Shown: positions 1 through 6,726 of the stretch, piece after piece
How the letters are laid out: the number at the start of each line of letters is the position of its first letter
Numbering within the stretch: the stretch's first letter is position 1
NCBI GenBank assembly: GCA_964443025.1
Contig: CAYUEL010000055.1
Span: 1 to 13,843 of the forward strand
From: JAJFKJ01 sp964443025
GTDB taxonomy: Bacteria; Pseudomonadota; Gammaproteobacteria; JABCZS01
Direction of reading: 5' to 3'
DNA: 13,843 nt
Position numbers and translations under genes: made by a program
The notes under the pieces: generated by a model
Seen by the model: the letters and a program-made list of their open reading frames with translations, nothing else
Database searches by the model: none
What the model was told of the DNA's origin: nothing

Positions 1-211
1 CCAGTTCGCGGTCGTCAAGGTCTTTAAGCTTGACCAACAGACCCTTTCCATTAACCCGGCATTCACTTACGAGTTCGGGCTTTCCATCAATCAACCAGGG
101 TTGATAATCGGCAGCTCTTGAAGCTTCCTGGGTATAAGGCATTACCTTAAGCCAGCCTTGTACCCCATGGACGCCCGTTACCTTGCCAATGACCAACGTG
201 GTCACATGCAT
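1..211 (-). CDS. rimM: Ribosome maturation factor RimM, N-terminal part (cut by window edge)
   Basis: RimM binds ribosomal protein uS19 and helps mature the 30S head domain. Only the first 70 codons are present; the gene runs off the left edge. Translating the minus strand from the ATG at 211 gives an N-terminus with GKVTGVHGVQGWLKV at residues 9-23. This is the family signature G-K-(x)n-G-x-H-G-x-x-G-x-x-K-V of the N-terminal beta-barrel. It is followed by W38 in a DYQPWLIDG stretch and by a VKLKDLDDREL segment. The start lies 6 bp after the rpsP stop with only a weak ribosome site, so translation is probably coupled to rpsP. The order rpsP-rimM is the usual one, normally followed by trmD and rplS, which would lie outside this window. 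Confidence 0.93.
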   Translation of the reverse strand, partial: MHVTTLVIGKVTGVHGVQGWLKVMPYTQEASRAADYQPWLIDGKPELVSECRVNGKGLLVKLKDLDDREL

Positions 212-217
212 GGCAAC

Positions 218-487
218 TTACGCTGCCCCAGCCGCAGATTTCGCTGCAGCCTGATGTTCTTTCACGAGCGATTGGACGCGATCAGATGCCTGTGCGCCAA
301 CGCTTAACCAATATTCAATACGTGCCAAATTCAACCGTAAACGTGTTGCTTGACCTTGGGCGATGGGGTTAAAGAACCCTAAGCGCTCAATGAAACGGCC
401 ACCGCGTGGGCAACGTTCATCCGCTGCAACCACATCATAAAACGGCGATTTTTTCTTGCCCCGACGGGCTAATCTAATTTTTACCAT
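218..487 (-). CDS. rpsP: 30S ribosomal protein bS16
   Basis: Small-subunit ribosomal protein S16 (bS16), 89 aa against about 82 in E. coli. The N-terminus MVKIRLARRGKKKSPFY and the GGRFIERLGFFNP stretch (residues 29-41) are diagnostic. The C-terminus is a short Ala-rich tail (AAAKSAAGAA), as in many gammaproteobacteria. A strong Shine-Dalgarno GGAGGA (497-502) sits 9 nt before the ATG. In most gammaproteobacteria the gene directly follows ffh. Here it lies about 7.9 kb from ffh, directly behind an unrecognised membrane-protein gene (37 bp gap), and a candidate promoter overlaps the end of that gene. rimM follows after 6 bp. Confidence 0.98.
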   Translation of the reverse strand: MVKIRLARRGKKKSPFYDVVAADERCPRGGRFIERLGFFNPIAQGQATRLRLNLARIEYWLSVGAQASDRVQSLVKEHQAAAKSAAGAA

Positions 488-511
488 GGATACTTTTCCT
501 CCGGAGCGGGT

Positions 512-540
512 ATTCTACACAATTTCAAAGGGAATTTGAA
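512..540 (-). promoter_or_regulatory. Candidate sigma70 promoter for rpsP-rimM
   Basis: Read on the minus strand, TTCAAA (535-540) is followed after 17 nt by TAGAAT (512-517). These match the sigma70 consensus at 4/6 and 5/6. Transcription would start near 505, leaving a leader of about 18 nt that holds the GGAGGA ribosome site. The element overlaps the stop codon of the upstream 408-aa gene, so rpsP could be expressed without read-through from that gene. This is a sequence match only. Confidence 0.45.
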
Positions 541-1751
541 CTGTTTTTTGCTTGCATTGAGCTAGTGTTAGCGTGGGTATTCGTATAAGCAGAATGAGCT
601 GTGTACCCGAACCCAAATATACATAGGGAGGTCGCTAGGACTGATCCTACGAATTTTTCAACATGTTTACCGTCATTGGCCCATTTGACATCAATGTTGC
701 TCCAATGGGTACCAAAGATGGAATCAAATAGGTTGATAGGTTTTAACGCATCACCCGCACCGTAACCCACAGAATCGAAGGTTAAAGAAAGAGTAGAAAG
801 GGCAATTAACGCGACCATGATATAAACAACGACCGCAAGCATGATTGCGAGATTCCATAGTGCTGCTTGGTATTTTGTGGGAATTTCAAAGTTAGCAGAG
901 GGTTTTTCCTGATGTGCATTCTCATACATGTCTTGTATAGACAGGGTCGTCTCTTGTTTTCCCGCGGTATAGTCTTTATCAAAATCCAGTTTTTTGTACT
1001 TGAAAGATTGCATTTCTGTGGGGGGCATACAAAATGTAAGTGAGTTAGACTTGTTATTGCTGTTTATTTTAACCTGAGCAAAACCCGGCGTGTTTTTAAT
1101 TGGGATGAAAAGACATAATATTAGCGGGGGTGATGGTGGTTGTTCTGGCTTTTCCTTTCCCAATAATACATTAACAGCAACTGAATTCCATCCATTTTTC
1201 AATTGATTAGCAAGTTCTGTAATGGAGAGAGAAATCGTTGCTTGTGCGTAGATTGTTCTATCATATGTTTTTGATTCAAAATTGATAAGCGCTTGTGATG
1301 AGTTACTCTCGGTTGCTAGGGGTGACTCCGGAGCAGAGGTGCTTTCAGTTCTGTTTCGTTGGTTATTATTACTGAAAGCAGTAGATACAGACTGATCTGT
1401 ATATTGAGTGTTTTCAATTTCATAGCCTACAAAGTCTTCTGCTGTATATTCCGTTGTGACATCGCGATTTGAGTGATAAGGGGTAAGGGAAGATTTAATA
1501 TTAATATCCTTTGCTATTAAACCAATCTGGGCAACAACGTAAGCATTGTTTTGCATTGGAATGTAAAGAATTAAGTTAGAAGGGTTTGGTAGTTTTTCGT
1601 TACTGCGCTTTCTTAATTCATTAGCAGCAGGAGATGCCCATCTGCCTTTAAGCTCTTTTATAAGCTCCGCTAAAGTAAGGGTCTCGTTGACTAATCCATA
1701 CACTACCTGATTATTACTATCAATCACATATTGTTTGAAAGAGATAGTCAT
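525..1751 (-). CDS. Unrecognised 408-aa protein: two copies of a ~75-aa module plus C-terminal membrane hairpin
   Basis: Function not recognised. There is no signal peptide. The soluble part holds two divergent copies of one module: copy A at about residues 5-92 (TLTLAELIKELKGRW, then NLILYIP, then a strand ending LTPY), and copy B at about 157-244 (ISLSITELANQLKNGWNS, then LFIPIKN, then GFAQVKI and LTFCMPP). They are joined by a low-complexity Ser/Thr/Asn-rich linker (about 112-155). After a FEIPTKYQAALW pre-membrane motif come two predicted membrane segments (about 296-322 and 366-385). Between them is a 40-residue loop containing TFDSVGY, NLFD, IDVKWA and GKHVEKFVG. The C-terminal tail is rich in Asn and Ser. 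The start at 1751 has a strong GGAGG five bases upstream. Copy B, the loop and the promoter match the next gene upstream, so this is a tandem paralogue. A secreted effector or a membrane-anchored sensor are both conceivable; neither is shown. Confidence 0.85.
   Translation of the reverse strand: MTISFKQYVIDSNNQVVYGLVNETLTLAELIKELKGRWASPAANELRKRSNEKLPNPSNLILYIPMQNNAYVVAQIGLIAKDINIKSSLTPYHSNRDVTTEYTAEDFVGYEIENTQYTDQSVSTAFSNNNQRNRTESTSAPESPLATESNSSQALINFESKTYDRTIYAQATISLSITELANQLKNGWNSVAVNVLLGKEKPEQPPSPPLILCLFIPIKNTPGFAQVKINSNNKSNSLTFCMPPTEMQSFKYKKLDFDKDYTAGKQETTLSIQDMYENAHQEKPSANFEIPTKYQAALWNLAIMLAVVVYIMVALIALSTLSLTFDSVGYGAGDALKPINLFDSIFGTHWSNIDVKWANDGKHVEKFVGSVLATSLCIFGFGYTAHSAYTNTHANTSSMQAKNSSNSL
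631..800 (-). repeat. Paralogous nucleotide repeat, copy 1 (membrane-hairpin loop)
   Basis: This stretch aligns without gaps to 1963-2132 at a fixed offset of 1332 bp. A hand count gives about 132 of 170 identical bases. It encodes the end of the first membrane segment, the inter-membrane loop and the start of the second segment. It marks a direct tandem duplication rather than a mobile element, since no terminal repeats flank it. Confidence 0.8.
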
Positions 1752-1756
1752 CGCAG

Positions 1757-1761
1757 CCTCC
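1757..1761 (-). promoter_or_regulatory. Strong Shine-Dalgarno of the 408-aa gene
   Basis: Minus-strand GGAGG, within AAGAGGAGG, lies 5 nt before the ATG at 1751. It fixes the start codon of this unrecognised gene and shows it is a real, well-translated reading frame. Confidence 0.75.
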
Positions 1762-1790
1762 TCTTAAAACAGTAATAGGTCGTTGCGTTT

Positions 1791-1820
1791 AGCGTAGCAC
1801 TAACTAAGAAGAGTTGTAAA
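1791..1820 (-). promoter_or_regulatory. Candidate promoter of the 408-aa gene, conserved with that of its paralogue
   Basis: On the minus strand, TTTACA (1815-1820), an 18-nt spacer ending in TGC, and TACGCT (1791-1796) form a plausible sigma70 promoter with an extended -10 (TGn). The same two hexamers, the same spacing and most flanking bases recur before the next gene at 2711-2740. The leader of about 33 nt also keeps AGGTC and AAACAGT blocks (plus-strand reading). An 8-bp inverted repeat (CTAACTAA at 1800-1807, TTAGTTAG at 1835-1842) flanks the -35 here but is not kept in the other copy. Confidence 0.6.
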
Positions 1821-1847
1821 GAGAATGCACAATTTTAGTTAGACAAA

Positions 1848-2672
1848 TTAATGTGGCTTATTCTTTTCTAGTTGAACTACATTATAAGCTGCTTCAGTAA
1901 TGTCATAGGTAGTTTTTAGGGCAGCAGGCGCAACTTTCCAAAGAGTCCAAGCACCGGCTACAGTAGCTAGTGCCGATCCCACGAACTTCTCAACATGTTT
2001 ACCCTTATCTGCCCATTTGACATCAATGTCGCTCCAGTTTGTATCAAAGAACTGGTCAAACAGGTTAAGACCATCCAGCGCATTACCCGCATCGTAACCC
2101 ACAGAGTCAAAGGTTAAGGAAAAGGTAGATAGGGTAGCAAGCGTTAACGCAACAGTGAATGCCACCACGGCGAGTGTTGCAAAACCCCACAATGCAAGGT
2201 GAAATTTTGCGGGAATTTGATAGCCACCCAATAATCCAGTTTGAGAGTTATTGCTTGAATCGCTTCTGTTTGAACCACTGTCCGATGTTGCCTGAGTATA
2301 GGCTGCTAGAGAGTTGGGTTTATCTGCGTGTAACATTGGGATAATGCTTACACCATAGTTACAGCCATCGAAGGCAGCGATATTTTGTTGAAATTGCGGG
2401 CCATAAAGATCTATGGTGTCATTTTTATCATCGGATCGGCTTATTTTTACAGCAGCATATCCAATTTCTTTGTCATGGTTTGTGATGGGGATAATAAGTT
2501 GCAGCAAGGTCAACTCGCTGTTTTTTGCCCATAATCTCTTAGCAAGCTGCGAATTCCACCCGCCATAAAGTTCGTTGGCAAGTTCAGTTAATTGGTTGAG
2601 CGTAATGGCGCTAGTGAGTACATGGTGTGTTTGTTCTACAGTACTCGATCTGATAATCGCAATATTACTCAT
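1848..2672 (-). CDS. Unrecognised 274-aa protein: one ~75-aa module plus C-terminal membrane hairpin
   Basis: Function not recognised; paralogue of the 408-aa gene downstream. Residues about 11-92 hold one module (AITLNQLTELANELYGGWNS, LQLIIPI, GYAAVKI, DLYGP), closest to copy B of the neighbour (ITELANQLKNGWNS). A low-complexity Ser/Asn linker (about 128-145) and a YQIPAKFHLALW motif lead to two predicted membrane segments (about 159-186 and 228-248). The loop between them contains TFDSVGY, NLFDQFF, IDVKWA and GKHVEKFVG and is nearly identical to the neighbour's. The reading frame stays open to 2720. I place the start at 2672 because GGAG (2679-2682) lies 6 nt upstream and the longer start would fall on the predicted -10 element. 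There is no signal peptide. The hairpin could insert in a host or bacterial membrane; this is untested. Confidence 0.85.
   Translation of the reverse strand: MSNIAIIRSSTVEQTHHVLTSAITLNQLTELANELYGGWNSQLAKRLWAKNSELTLLQLIIPITNHDKEIGYAAVKISRSDDKNDTIDLYGPQFQQNIAAFDGCNYGVSIIPMLHADKPNSLAAYTQATSDSGSNRSDSSNNSQTGLLGGYQIPAKFHLALWGFATLAVVAFTVALTLATLSTFSLTFDSVGYDAGNALDGLNLFDQFFDTNWSDIDVKWADKGKHVEKFVGSALATVAGAWTLWKVAPAALKTTYDITEAAYNVVQLEKNKPH
1963..2132 (-). repeat. Paralogous nucleotide repeat, copy 2 (membrane-hairpin loop)
   Basis: Partner of 631-800, gap-free and about 78% identical by hand count. The longest identical run covers the codons for FDSVGY (around 2092-2118) and those for VKWA/IDV (around 2010-2030). 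This places the strongest conservation in the loop rather than in the membrane segments. Confidence 0.8.
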
Positions 2673-2710
2673 ATCATTCTCCAGGAAACAGTGGTAGGTC
2701 AATTGCATCC

Positions 2711-2740
2711 AGCGTAGCACTAGTGAAGAGACGTTGTAAA
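2711..2740 (-). promoter_or_regulatory. Candidate promoter of the 274-aa gene, conserved with that of its paralogue
   Basis: Minus strand: TTTACA (2735-2740), 18-nt spacer ending TGC, then TACGCT (2711-2716). This is the same arrangement as at 1791-1820. The 12-base block over the -10 (plus-strand AGCGTAGCACTA) is identical in both. The spacer here carries the 8-bp palindrome CACTAGTG (2718-2725). From the -10 to the start codon is 38 nt, against 39 nt in the other gene. Confidence 0.6.
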
Positions 2741-2756
2741 GGATATTTTGAAAACT

Positions 2757-3584
2757 TTAACCTGATTTGAGTTTGTAACCTTGATAAGCCGTTGTTCCGC
2801 TACCTGCTAATGTACCGACTCCCGAAATACCTACAAATGCCCAATGAACTCCCTTAGTGGTATCGGTGTATTTATCGTAATCTAATAAGTCACTTTCGCC
2901 GCATCCTTCAGCGAGGTCACCTAAGACTTTTATCCAATGCGTATCACCCGTGTAAATACTCAAGCTAGCCGCAAAGGCCAATGTAAATACAACCGTGAAA
3001 AACAGCGCGATTTTAGCATGTTGTAAATGATGGGCTTTTTTGAGTTTGAAAATATCAGGGTTGAAGGTGTAAGTCTCAATGTTTCTTAATGCAAATTCAT
3101 TCGCACAATTTTGATAAAATGTATCGTCAATCCTACCTTGATTAAAAGTTAGGTTAAGGTATTGCATATTTGAACAATGAGGGAGAATTAATCCATTATT
3201 AGCAACTCCATGCGGGCGCATGTAAACTCCTGTAAAATTGTTGTCACCGTTTATGTACCGCAATTCAAGGTATCCAATAATTTTGTCATACTTATCTATG
3301 ATAGGGAAAAAAACAACCCGTTCACGGTGGTCATCTTTTTCACGATTTTTATTTAATTTCAGGTGTAATGCATTTATGCTTAAAAAAGCTTGTATTTCTG
3401 CAAGCGTGAGTGGTTCAATCAAAAGTACAAATTTTGCAGCATTGTTATCGTCAGCCGCATATACGTAATTGATAATTTTATTGCCTGAATAGCTTATTGT
3501 ACTGGTTGTTAAATTGAATAATTCAGCGCTGATAATATTATTCAATATCTTTTGTTTAAGCTCATCTAAGGTAAGTTTGCCCAT
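2757..3584 (-). CDS. Unrecognised 275-aa protein, divergent member of the module-plus-hairpin family
   Basis: Function not recognised. Residues about 48-126 carry a divergent copy of the module found in the two genes downstream: LTLAEIQAFL, then VVFFPIIDKYDKIIGYLEL, then GVYMRPH. The first residues (KLTLDELKQKI) may be a remnant of a second copy. Two predicted membrane segments (about 187-212 and 247-266) close the protein. Their loop shares only the pattern K-G-x-H-x-x-x-F-V-G (KGVHWAFVG, 244-252) with the relatives. The second segment ends in AYQGYK, like AYQAYV of the 456-aa protein at 9904-11274. No good ribosome site precedes the ATG at 3584 (nearest purine run is GGGC), and no in-frame ATG, GTG or TTG lies just upstream. 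It sits 72 bp after the ATP-grasp ligase gene, with its own weak promoter match. Confidence 0.8.
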   Translation of the reverse strand: MGKLTLDELKQKILNNIISAELFNLTTSTISYSGNKIINYVYAADDNNAAKFVLLIEPLTLAEIQAFLSINALHLKLNKNREKDDHRERVVFFPIIDKYDKIIGYLELRYINGDNNFTGVYMRPHGVANNGLILPHCSNMQYLNLTFNQGRIDDTFYQNCANEFALRNIETYTFNPDIFKLKKAHHLQHAKIALFFTVVFTLAFAASLSIYTGDTHWIKVLGDLAEGCGESDLLDYDKYTDTTKGVHWAFVGISGVGTLAGSGTTAYQGYKLKSG

Positions 3585-3624
3585 GAGATCATTGCCCGAA
3601 GTTAAAATACTAAATATAAATTTG

Positions 3625-3654
3625 AGTATATACGCAAGGCTGTTAAAGATGCAA
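3625..3654 (-). promoter_or_regulatory. Possible promoter of the 275-aa gene
   Basis: Minus strand TTGCAT (3649-3654), 18-nt spacer, TATACT (3625-3630). The -10 is a good match and the -35 a poor one. The surrounding 70 bp is very AT-rich, so chance matches are likely. It is not similar to the paired promoters of the two paralogues downstream. Confidence 0.3.
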
Positions 3655-3656
3655 GG

Positions 3657-4598
3657 TCATCCCAACATAAATGCGGCACGTTCTGCAGCGGTACGTTTAA
3701 TCCCTTTCGCGGCTTTGACTTTTTCGAGGCGGGGCAATAATCCTGCTTGATTAGCAATTTGAATAGAAAGACCGGGACGTGCATTCAATTCGAGCATCAA
3801 GGGTCCTTTGTATTTGTCGAGCACAATATCCACACCAATGTATCCCAGACCTGTCAGATCGTAACAACTGGCGGCAAAGCGTAACAAGTTATTCCAACCG
3901 GGAATTTGAACACCTTGAATGGGATTGCCGGTATCGGGGTGAATATGTGTGATGTGATTGTGTGATACGCCTGTGTGCGTCATGCCGGTTTTCAGATCAA
4001 TGCCAACACCTACCGCACCTTGATGAAGATTGGCTTTTCCATGGGATTGACGTGTAGGCAAACGAACCATCGCCATCACGGGATAACCTTGAAATACAAT
4101 CACACGAATATCAGGAACACCTTGGTAACAGATGTTTTCGAAAATCGGATCGAATATTACGCAATATTCAAACATGGCGTGATCGGGCTGGCCGCCCAAA
4201 CTATACATGCCGCTTAAAATATTGGAAACATGAAAATCAAGTTCTTGTTGCGTTAAGATTGTACCATCGACACACAAATAATGTTTGCCGCGACGCTTCA
4301 TGATCACAATGATGCCATCGCCGCCGCTGCCTTGTGCGGGTTTAACGACAAAACTTTCGTGCGCATCTAATGCTGTCTGTAAATCGCGAATTTGATGTTC
4401 AATTTTTACCACATGATATAACTCAGGTACGGCGATATCAGCTTGCATGGCCAATGCTTTGCTTTCAAGTTTATTATCCACGCGTTGATAATATTTACGC
4501 GGGTTATACATTTGAATAAATTCAGCGTTGCGTTGATTCATACCAAGAATGCCTAATTGGCGTAATTGTTTTGCGACTTTAAAAGGGTTAATGATCAT
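3657..4598 (-). CDS. RimK-related ATP-grasp ligase (alpha-L-glutamate ligase-like protein)
   Basis: ATP-grasp enzyme of the family related to RimK glutamate ligases, 313 aa. Family members are expected to form an amide bond between a carboxylate and an amine at the cost of ATP; the true substrate is not known. Visible motifs: FVVKPAQGSGGDGI (83-96) with the ATP-binding lysine and glycine-rich loop; DIRVIVFQGYPVMAMVRLPT (163-182); NLHQGAVGVGID (190-201); and LELNARPGLSIQIAN (269-283), whose Glu270 and Asn272 fit metal binding. The core is intact. The start at 4598 is 3 bp after the stop of the 7TM gene, so the two are translationally coupled. The pair plus the retropepsin-like protease upstream is a recurrent gene trio in proteobacteria, which supports a joint peptide- or protein-modification role at the membrane. 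I avoid the name rimK because this is a sister family. Confidence 0.88.
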   Translation of the reverse strand: MIINPFKVAKQLRQLGILGMNQRNAEFIQMYNPRKYYQRVDNKLESKALAMQADIAVPELYHVVKIEHQIRDLQTALDAHESFVVKPAQGSGGDGIIVIMKRRGKHYLCVDGTILTQQELDFHVSNILSGMYSLGGQPDHAMFEYCVIFDPIFENICYQGVPDIRVIVFQGYPVMAMVRLPTRQSHGKANLHQGAVGVGIDLKTGMTHTGVSHNHITHIHPDTGNPIQGVQIPGWNNLLRFAASCYDLTGLGYIGVDIVLDKYKGPLMLELNARPGLSIQIANQAGLLPRLEKVKAAKGIKRTAAERAAFMLG

Positions 4599-4601
4599 AT
4601 G

Positions 4602-6161
4602 TTAACGCTCTTTAATTAAGTCTTTAAAACGGTATAACTCGGTGAGTCGATAACCATGGTAATGACCAAACCACAACATGCCTGAAACGATCACGAATAT
4701 TAATTCGGGAAACACGAATAACATGTGTTCTGCATAGGTATTACTCATCACAAGATACGCTAATACTGCAGCGATTAAACTACCAATCGCTTGTTGAATT
4801 GCATCCCATGCGCCATGTTCTTCCCACACAATCGACATGCGTTCGATAGTCATGGTGATAATAACCATTGGGAATAACGCAACGGATAAACCATGTATAA
4901 ATCCTAAATGATAACTGAAAATACTAATGAGTATCATGATAATGATAACACTGGATAATACGGCACTTAAACGTGGAATCAATAACAGTTTTAATTTTTC
5001 AAGATAAAAACGTACGCTGAGTCCCAAACAAACAATCACGGTGAACATGATCAAACCTGCTAATAAATGTGTTTCGCGGAATGACAATGCAATTAACACA
5101 GGCATGAATGTACCGAATGTTTGTAATCCAATGAGACTGCGTAAGATCAAAATAACAAATGCACCTAGCGGGATCATGATTAAAATTTGATACGTTACTT
5201 GCGTAGGTAATGGCAAATTAAATAACGAATAACTCATTAAAGAAGATTTTGATTGAATCGCTGCTTCTTGCGCAATGTCTAATGTGTTTTGCAAACGTTG
5301 TGTAAAGGCAAATGTGATGGTTTCATTATCACCGCCCTCTAATGAAATCAAAGGACGTTCTCCGTATTGCCATATCAGGAAATCATGAGGCAATCCAGGA
5401 CTTCCTGTTTCAGGATTTAAATAATTCCATTCATGGCTGGAAGAATCGCGCACGCCTAAATAAATATCAAGTGGAATGTCATGGCGCGATTTCACATTAT
5501 CCGTGAGTTGAAAACCATACACTAAACGTGCGGTAATGTTTGGCCCAAACGATGAATCGGGACCAATCAATAAATCCACCGCTGTTTTTGCAATATTTTC
5601 TGTTGAATAGTTACGATCTAATAATATTGCCGTGTTACCATCTTCTGTGTTTAATAAGCTCTTGATGATCTCCGTTGCAAAAGTAAGACTATCTGCGGAA
5701 GTTTCACGCACATTGGTAATTAATGTTTCTGCAGCAGTTAATTTTGCACCTTCATATTTTGGGCGACTGACGTTGGGTCGCTTGGATAAGAGCGTATGAA
5801 TATGTTCGGGATCAACGTAAAGTTGTGTGCGGTAATACACGGTTTGAATATCATTGGCACGACGAATACTGAGCGTGGCAATGCGATTATCTCCTTCATT
5901 GGCAATATGAGAGCCATAATTACGTGATACAAAATCTTCATTAATGCGTGCAAATCCGGGCTGATCGGGAGGAATGGTAAATGAAGTTTTTGCCGGACGA
6001 CCATCCGCAACAAAATTGATACGAGCTTCGACTGTCCAAACGGTGCTGGCACCAAAGGGAAAAAGAGGTAAATTTAATACCGTTACTTTATATATGAACA
6101 TCCACAGGGCTAAACCACTGAGTAATAGTGTTAAGATGATTAAATGTTTTTTATAGTTCAT
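4602..6161 (-). CDS. Inactive transglutaminase-like protein fused to seven membrane helices
   Basis: 519 aa. One N-terminal membrane anchor (about 8-28) is followed by a large extracytoplasmic region (about 35-310) and a block of hydrophobic helices (about 322-498). This matches the architecture of the family named inactive transglutaminase fused to 7TM. The soluble part lacks an obvious Cys-His-Asp triad; it has no cysteine at all before the membrane block. The helices contain LQTFGTFMPVLIALSFRET (346-364) and ITMTIERMSIVWEEHG (435-450), which I regard as family-typical. The ATG at 6161 overlaps the protease gene by 11 bp, and the ATP-grasp ligase follows after 3 bp. In this cluster the 7TM protein probably presents or senses the modified substrate at the inner membrane; that role is inferred from context. 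Confidence 0.88.
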   Translation of the reverse strand: MNYKKHLIILTLLLSGLALWMFIYKVTVLNLPLFPFGASTVWTVEARINFVADGRPAKTSFTIPPDQPGFARINEDFVSRNYGSHIANEGDNRIATLSIRRANDIQTVYYRTQLYVDPEHIHTLLSKRPNVSRPKYEGAKLTAAETLITNVRETSADSLTFATEIIKSLLNTEDGNTAILLDRNYSTENIAKTAVDLLIGPDSSFGPNITARLVYGFQLTDNVKSRHDIPLDIYLGVRDSSSHEWNYLNPETGSPGLPHDFLIWQYGERPLISLEGGDNETITFAFTQRLQNTLDIAQEAAIQSKSSLMSYSLFNLPLPTQVTYQILIMIPLGAFVILILRSLIGLQTFGTFMPVLIALSFRETHLLAGLIMFTVIVCLGLSVRFYLEKLKLLLIPRLSAVLSSVIIIMILISIFSYHLGFIHGLSVALFPMVIITMTIERMSIVWEEHGAWDAIQQAIGSLIAAVLAYLVMSNTYAEHMLFVFPELIFVIVSGMLWFGHYHGYRLTELYRFKDLIKER

Positions 6162-6726
6162 TCGATATCATTCCATGACAAATAGGTTTGGTTGTGAATA
6201 CAAGTGTGGGATCAATCAATACGTTGAATGTTTCCATGGCGCTGCGCCCTAGTAACATAGGATAAGCAAAATTAGAGCGATCCGTAAGGCTGACTTCAAT
6301 AAGTCGTGTTTCATGCCCTAAACACACATGCATTTCAACGACAGGACGTCGATCGAAAAGAGAGTCATCTTCACTCATCTCGGAAGCGCGTTTACGGATT
6401 TTTACCATGCGTTTTAAGGGTAATTCAAACTGGTATATTTTCCCGCCCGTGCGCTCAGGCTCGATAACAAAACGTACCCACCTTTTGCCATCTTTTTTAA
6501 TGAGTTTGATATCGTGGGCGCTTAAACTTGATGTAAGCGCGCCAGTATCCATGCGGATATTCAATTTCACTTGCTCTTCGTCGATATGCTTTAGAATATA
6601 TCCTGCTTCAACACGACCCAAAACTTTACGATCATGCTGTGGGCCAATGAATGCGTTAATGTAGAATCCGGCAAGCAGCGCAAGCAGGGTGAGCAATACA
6701 ATAGCAATGTTATGTCGCGTTTTCAT
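6151..6726 (-). CDS. Membrane-anchored retropepsin-like aspartic protease (annotated in databases as ATP-dependent zinc protease family)
   Basis: 191 aa from the ATG at 6726. The N-terminus is a basic stretch and one hydrophobic segment (MKTRHNIAIVLLTLLALLAG), suggesting a signal anchor and a periplasmic catalytic domain. RMDTGALTSSLSA contains the D-T-G-A motif (Asp60 from this start) of retroviral-type aspartic proteases. YPMLLGRSAM near the C-terminus fits the second conserved hydrophobic-Gly motif. Despite the family name, I see neither an ATP-binding loop nor a HExxH zinc site. The frame is open to a GTG at 6744. The ATG at 6726 is preferred because it directly precedes the basic-hydrophobic anchor and gives a shorter overlap (17 bp) with the E1-like gene. 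It probably processes the product of the linked ligase or regulates the 7TM partner; that is inference. Confidence 0.85.
   Translation of the reverse strand: MKTRHNIAIVLLTLLALLAGFYINAFIGPQHDRKVLGRVEAGYILKHIDEEQVKLNIRMDTGALTSSLSAHDIKLIKKDGKRWVRFVIEPERTGGKIYQFELPLKRMVKIRKRASEMSEDDSLFDRRPVVEMHVCLGHETRLIEVSLTDRSNFAYPMLLGRSAMETFNVLIDPTLVFTTKPICHGMISNEL

Noticed and set aside
524..540. Inverted repeat TTCAAA/TTTGAA as a terminator for the 408-aa gene
   Set aside because: The stem is AT-only apart from one G-C pair and is not followed by a U-run on the minus strand; a promoter -35 fits better.
525..3584. Toxin-antitoxin or phage-defence module in the three-gene array
   Set aside because: The genes are paralogues with the same membrane plan rather than a small toxin and partner, and no nuclease, ATPase or phage-defence motif is visible.
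3514..3784. Small open frames on both strands across the ligase / 275-aa gene junction
   Set aside because: They overlap the end of the ATP-grasp gene and the start of the 275-aa gene, with no ribosome site and no recognisable sequence.
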